DNA from: Melieria omissa
Lineage: Eukaryota; Arthropoda; Insecta; Diptera; Ulidiidae
DNA length: 64,000 nt
Direction: 5' to 3'
Assembly: GCA_963971225.1 (NCBI GenBank)
Contig: OZ020269.1
Span: 31,951,264 to 32,015,263, forward strand
In this document: piece after piece, positions 59,812 to 64,000 of the stretch
How the letters are laid out: every line of letters starts with the position of its first letter
Position numbering within the stretch: the first letter of the stretch is position 1
Program-made: the position numbers and the translations under genes
Notes under the pieces: generated by a model
The model's input: only the letters and a program-made list of their open reading frames with translations
Told to the model about the DNA's origin: nothing
Database searches by the model: none

Positions 59812-61024
59812 CACGCGCAGCCATCTAGTTGCTGACGCTGCAGCTGGATATTGGGGATATAAATGCAGAATGCAGAAGCAAGCAAAACGTGACCTTTCGG
59901 CCAGTAGCTTAGGCGTAAGAAGAATATTATTTGTCAAGTTAGTCTTAAGACAGTTTTCAATCAATAAAGTCGTCGGCGGACACAAGTCATATGCACTGGT
60001 TTCTCCTTTATGCTGAAGAGTGCGAACGTGTTTCATTTTACTACTATAATCTTCAGAAGTGGGATTCAAATCCGCCAATTTTTTTTTTAATAACGATGAC
60101 ATTCTCGTGCGATATTTTTCATAAAGTTCTGTGCGAAGTTTAGTAGAACAGAACAGGCATAAAGAACAATTTTCACGAAATTTCGGTTAACTTTAATATA
60201 TTTTAACGTGATTGTACGCACGTGGTGCTATTATGGAAAACTTGGACGACAACGGCTCGGCTTGCCCACGCGCGGTACGAAAAGCACGCTGGCACTTCGT
60301 ATCAGAGAAGTTCCCCTTCATGAAAAGGGAGGGGCGAGTGTTCACCGGTGGCAACAGAAATGAGAGCGCGAGCAGACGAGTGTGCGTCACAAACACAAAC
60401 AGGCATAGAAGAACCGAGTGTGCAACCTGCCAGACGCGTGAGTTATATATGATAAACGCGTAAATCCCGCCAATAATGAATGCGTCATTGAAGTGGCCAC
60501 CGTAGACGGTGACCACCCATTAACATTTCGCAATAGTGTCTAAGATGCACTATTTCCCTGCATATGGGTTTCATGTTTATTCGGCCACATTCCGCGACCA
60601 AGCCACTGTTGCACAAAAGATCAATTTCGCAATAGTGCCTAATATGCACTATTGCCCTGTTGCACAGGATCTATTCCATATAAACAATCTTAATGTTTAT
60701 ACGGCCGCATTCCGCGATCAAGCCGCTGTTGCACAAAAGATCAGTTTCGCAATAGTGCAATAAGAACTATTGCTCTGTTGCAGAAGATCTATTTCATATA
60801 AACAATCTTAATGTTTATTCAGACACACTCCACGGCCGGGCCACATGCGTATAGAATCAATTACACAAAATGCATGGTGGGCAACTTGGGCCCTTCCAAT
60901 AGATTCAGTTCACTCTATAGAATTAATATAAAAGCCGAGGGCGGCGTTAGAGTAAGCCAGTTAAGGATTGAGCCGCAACCCTGGCAGTACGTTTTTGTAC
61001 TCCAGACAAACTCCAAAACCTTAT
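59812..61024 (+). repeat. SAP-gag LTR, gag start and Micropia-like LTR, copy 2
   Basis: Copy of 46195-47640 without the solo LTR. The SAP-gag LTR runs to about 60045 with TATA box GGATATAAATGC (59853) and signal AATCAATAAAG (59962). The primer site TTCAGAAGTGGGATTCAAAT is complete at 60052, and 95 leader bases missing in copy 1 are present. The gag start is at 60233. The three hairpin repeats are at 60527-60840. Homology stops at TATAAGTACTTT (61031). Confidence 0.88.
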
Positions 61025-61031
61025 AAGTACT

Positions 61032-62040
61032 TTTGTAAAGAACAAGTCACGAGCACTGTGGATTGTGGGACTAACAATAGCGAATGGAGTAGATTAACGC
61101 TATGAATGCAACTCTGCAACACTCGAGCGCGTTGCCAATGCGAATCTATTACCGGCAACAAAGGCGAAATAAAAGCACGCGACAGGAAGCAGGACGATCT
61201 TTTTGGTTTTGGCTGCGGAGTAGTGAGTGTGGACGGACGATAGCTGAGAAAATCGGGGCGGACGTGCAGTAGCTGTAGGAAGCAGCGCGGTACAGCATCG
61301 GCAGTGGGAAAACCTTGCCCCATAACGATACCGAAAGAGGAAGGCGAGAACCGGCCATCACCTGGAGCGGGTGCTGCGCACAGCTAGCGCGAAGCCCACC
61401 GGCAACCCCGAGGGTGGCTCACTTTGCATCCATCAGCACCAGCCTCGGTCACCACGCGAGTTACGTGGCCGTTGCCGTTACCGCCAACGTCAACGCCACC
61501 AGACTACCCCAAGGGCTTAGCAATAGATTGGTCAGCATAAAACTCGCTACAAAGCAAGCCGACCAATAAAACAAACACTTGACCGATGTCAATCAACCCG
61601 GAATCACTTTTGAGTTTTTCCGTTGCAACCATAAATTCGGTCAAGCGATCATTTTTCGTAAACACACTGAAGTGCTGTTACAGCGAAGAACTTGTTGCAA
61701 CCATAAATTCGGTCAAACGATCATCTTTCCATAAACACACTTAAGTGCTGTTACAGCGAAGAACGAATTGCGCCAATGTAGTACAAAGCGGCCAATCGCG
61801 GCGACCATGTTTCAATGGTCGTAAATTCGTTCAATCGCTGTCACAACAAAAAACCAATTGCCCAAACATTTTCAATTTCTCTCTCCTCCATTCCCTTCGC
61901 CTTCTCGATGGTCATACTCCTAAATACATAAGAAATATTTTGTACATAGGAATAAGAGGTTAGCTTAAGACTATTTCAATAAAGAAAAATCATTTTGATT
62001 CCAACCCCGAAACTATTCGGACGTTTTAATTTTTGGCCTT
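61032..62040. other. Unknown segment with a 70 bp tandem pair
   Basis: No gene is supported. A unit with GCAACCATAAATTCGGTCAA and AAGTGCTGTTACAGCGAAGA occurs at about 61624 and 61697. AATAAAG (61979), followed by a sequence jump, suggests this is the 3' part of an LTR. Confidence 0.4.
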
Positions 62041-62379
62041 AAGGTCTAAAGGAATAGAAGCAACCTAACTCGCGTGCACCCAGTCACCAACAGGCTCAAC
62101 CGTCCACTACCCTGCTGCCACCCACTCTTTCCCGCACAGCTGCGCGGAGGTGCAGGCGCGGCGTGCTACTGCATACCACCAGTCACAACACCGGTGGAGC
62201 CCTAGAGGTATCACCTGGCACGGCAACTAGGCGCAAGGGCAATACGACGGAACACTTCGCGATCACCATTGCGCCGGACTAGAGCGCCCAACAAGCATCG
62301 GCGGGCGGGTGTCGCCAGGCAATTGGAGCGGCTGTCCGGACCCTGATTGCCTCATCCGCAGCAGCTCAGCAAGTCGCCC

Positions 62380-63520
62380 AGGAAACCACCAGCACTGGCA
62401 ACGAGCGACGCCGCCATTTTGGCGCCATGAACACAAACCCAAAGCCAAAGTGCGGTCAACTGTAATGGCGGTCGCCGCCAAAAACTTGGCACGCGAATGA
62501 AGAAGACTACAGCGACAACGTAAGGGACAGCGAGTAGAACCGAGTGCAACACGAATGACGGCCGCGTGGGAACCGCACCAACTTGTTTTTTTATTGATAA
62601 TTAAGGGGAGGAAGAGCATTGGCTCGATTTGTGAAAAGGGGAATGGGTAACAACAACCAGGTATCGCCCGGGGTAAAGTATGCTACAATCACCTTAATGC
62701 CGGTTAACCCTGCACAGGCTATATTATTTGTATGTTCATTTTCCAGTGCGGCGATTCACGGGGAAGGCCTTCTGCGTTGGATTTGCTGAATACACGTGAG
62801 TTAACAACTTTTGATGTTAGTATGTATAATGTGGTCTTGAGGGGTTCTCCAAGGCATATATCATTGGGCGTGAGTGCATACCGTTTTAGAGGGGGTATCT
62901 TCGAGTTGCATGCCTACCGCGAGGGGTGATTGTAACGCGTGTGTTGGCAACCGAGGTATTAACGAACCCAGACGGTTTGTGTATTGCATAAAAGATTTCT
63001 ATCTTAATCCGGTGTGGGTAGTATTTAAGATCCATATAATTGAATTTTCGGTTCTAGTATTAAATCTCATTATAATGTAAACAAGCGTTGTTTTTTCGGA
63101 GGTATGGGAGGGTTCAACTAGTGGAGATGGGGATCCGGGTAAATTCGGTGAACAGGATCCAAGGAAGGGAGGCTAGAGAAGCGCGATTGCCTACAACAGC
63201 TTAGGGCTCCGCAGCGGGAGACACCACGTTTTCTGTCAGTGAGATCCAGAGTCGGAATGCCGCCCCTTCGATTAGGTGATGCCTTCCAAGGCACGTCCAG
63301 CGGTCACCCCACGAGTATAAATGTTTTTTGTTTTGTTGCGTAAGGTGTACTAATTAGACGAAGAAAAAAAAAGGGACTCTATAAAATAGGTAATGTAGGA
63401 AAGCTCGAGAGCAGGTCACTAACCCCCCCAACCGACTCCCCAGCTAGCCAATTATGGGTCCCATAGACCTGCTGCTCGAGGCTTGCCACCCTGGCCTGAG
63501 TCTACACTCGCCCCGTTTAG
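62380..63520 (+). repeat. Unclassified retroelement copy 2
   Basis: Diverged relative (about 70% by eye in blocks) of 52560-53620. Shared blocks: CTGTAATGGCGGTCGCCGCC, GAGCATTGGCTC, GGTAAAGTATGC, GGCCTTCTGCG, ATGGGGATCCGGG, AGGGACTCTATA, AACCCCCCCAACCGACTC and AGCTAGCCA. GC skew and the position of the repeats suggest leader or 3' UTR rather than coding sequence. Confidence 0.5.
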
Positions 63521-63539
63521 TAAGGTAGACAGTATCAAT

Positions 63540-64000
63540 GCCAGCTTCATCAGTTTAATTCGGATTCAATTCGATTTCGAAAAAGAATAGAAAATAATCA
63601 TTACAGTCTGTTGTAATATATGAAGCAACAAATTTTTTTCCATACGATGAAGTTTATTAATAACCTAAAAAATGGCTTATTACCCGAATATTTGAGCACC
63701 AATTTAGTTGTAGTCTCTGTTCAAATGTGTTCGTTCCAGTGATCTGTGGATCCTGCAATGATCCAATCCTCTCCCTTCCAGTCCCCTATATATTTATGTC
63801 CCACTTTCCCAATCCACCGGCTTCGGCCGTCTGTCTCGTCCAATGTCTTTTTCACTTTGTTCATTCGTGTTTTAATAGCGAAATAAAACGCACGCGACCA
63901 CCCGAACTCCCGCGCCTTTTCTTTTAAACTGCGTTCCGCCGACGGCTCCAAGAGTACTAATCATGGTCCTTCGAGCAATCGCGAACCCGCGCCGCGTATT
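63540..64000 (+). repeat. LTR-like repeat at window end
   Basis: 63727-63950 matches 19180-19395 block by block (CCGGCTTCGGCCGTCTGTC, GCGAAATAAAACGCACGC, CCGACGGCTC). No gag is seen before the window ends. 63540-63726 is AT-rich with no recognised feature. Confidence 0.5.

Overview
This 64 kb window looks like repeat-dense, AT-rich nuclear DNA of an insect, most likely a higher dipteran. The support is compositional and family-based: errantivirus-type LTRs with AGTT...AACT ends and TATA/TACA target duplications, tRNA-Ser, tRNA-Lys-like and initiator-Met primer sites, an I/LOA/R1-superclade LINE with RNase H, a Micropia-like LTR, and several hAT, PIF/Harbinger, piggyBac, mariner-like and Mutator-like DNA transposons. 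I found no confident single-copy host gene. Almost every open frame that can be recognised belongs to a mobile element or an endogenised virus, so the region is probably heterochromatin or another TE sink.

Layout. 0-5 kb: piggyBac, SAP-gag and 'transposase-domain' remnants, then a Myb/SANT-like gene with one stop. 5.4-17 kb: a Copia element with many lesions ends at the terminus of a hAT element (8060-16701). That hAT carries an apparently intact 5.5 kb LINE (8163-13632, TSD TAAATC) and a PIF/Harbinger gene with one base missing. 17-25 kb: Harbinger-partner Myb-like fragments, gag debris, an endogenous negative-strand RNA virus polymerase fragment (19.8-20.7 kb), and a SAP-gag LTR retrotransposon split by a 2783 bp hAT with a perfect 8 bp duplication. 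25-38 kb: errantivirus remnants including an in-frame pol-env deletion fusion, uncharacterised proteins of widespread arthropod repeat families, piggyBac, and solo LTRs.

38-46 kb: a Ty3/Gypsy element broken by a four-exon Harbinger gene, then a Mutator-like transposase open for about 600 codons except for one TGA, then another Gypsy fragment. 46-61 kb: a stratified block. A mariner-like element (51499-55111) holds a 1.0 kb TRIM-like LTR element and abuts a 1.4 kb internally deleted Gypsy element. Solo LTRs sit nearby. The segment 59.1-61.0 kb is a paralogous copy of pieces of 46-57 kb lacking the later insertions, so it serves as an internal 'empty site' record. 61-64 kb: diverged LTR-retroelement ends.

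The elements do not form a pathway; their relationships are insertion order. The most notable items are the intact LINE, the viral polymerase relic, the near-intact Mutator-like and Harbinger genes, and the empty-site paralogs. Family assignments come from motifs read by eye. Boundaries are exact only where a target-site duplication or splice signal is stated.
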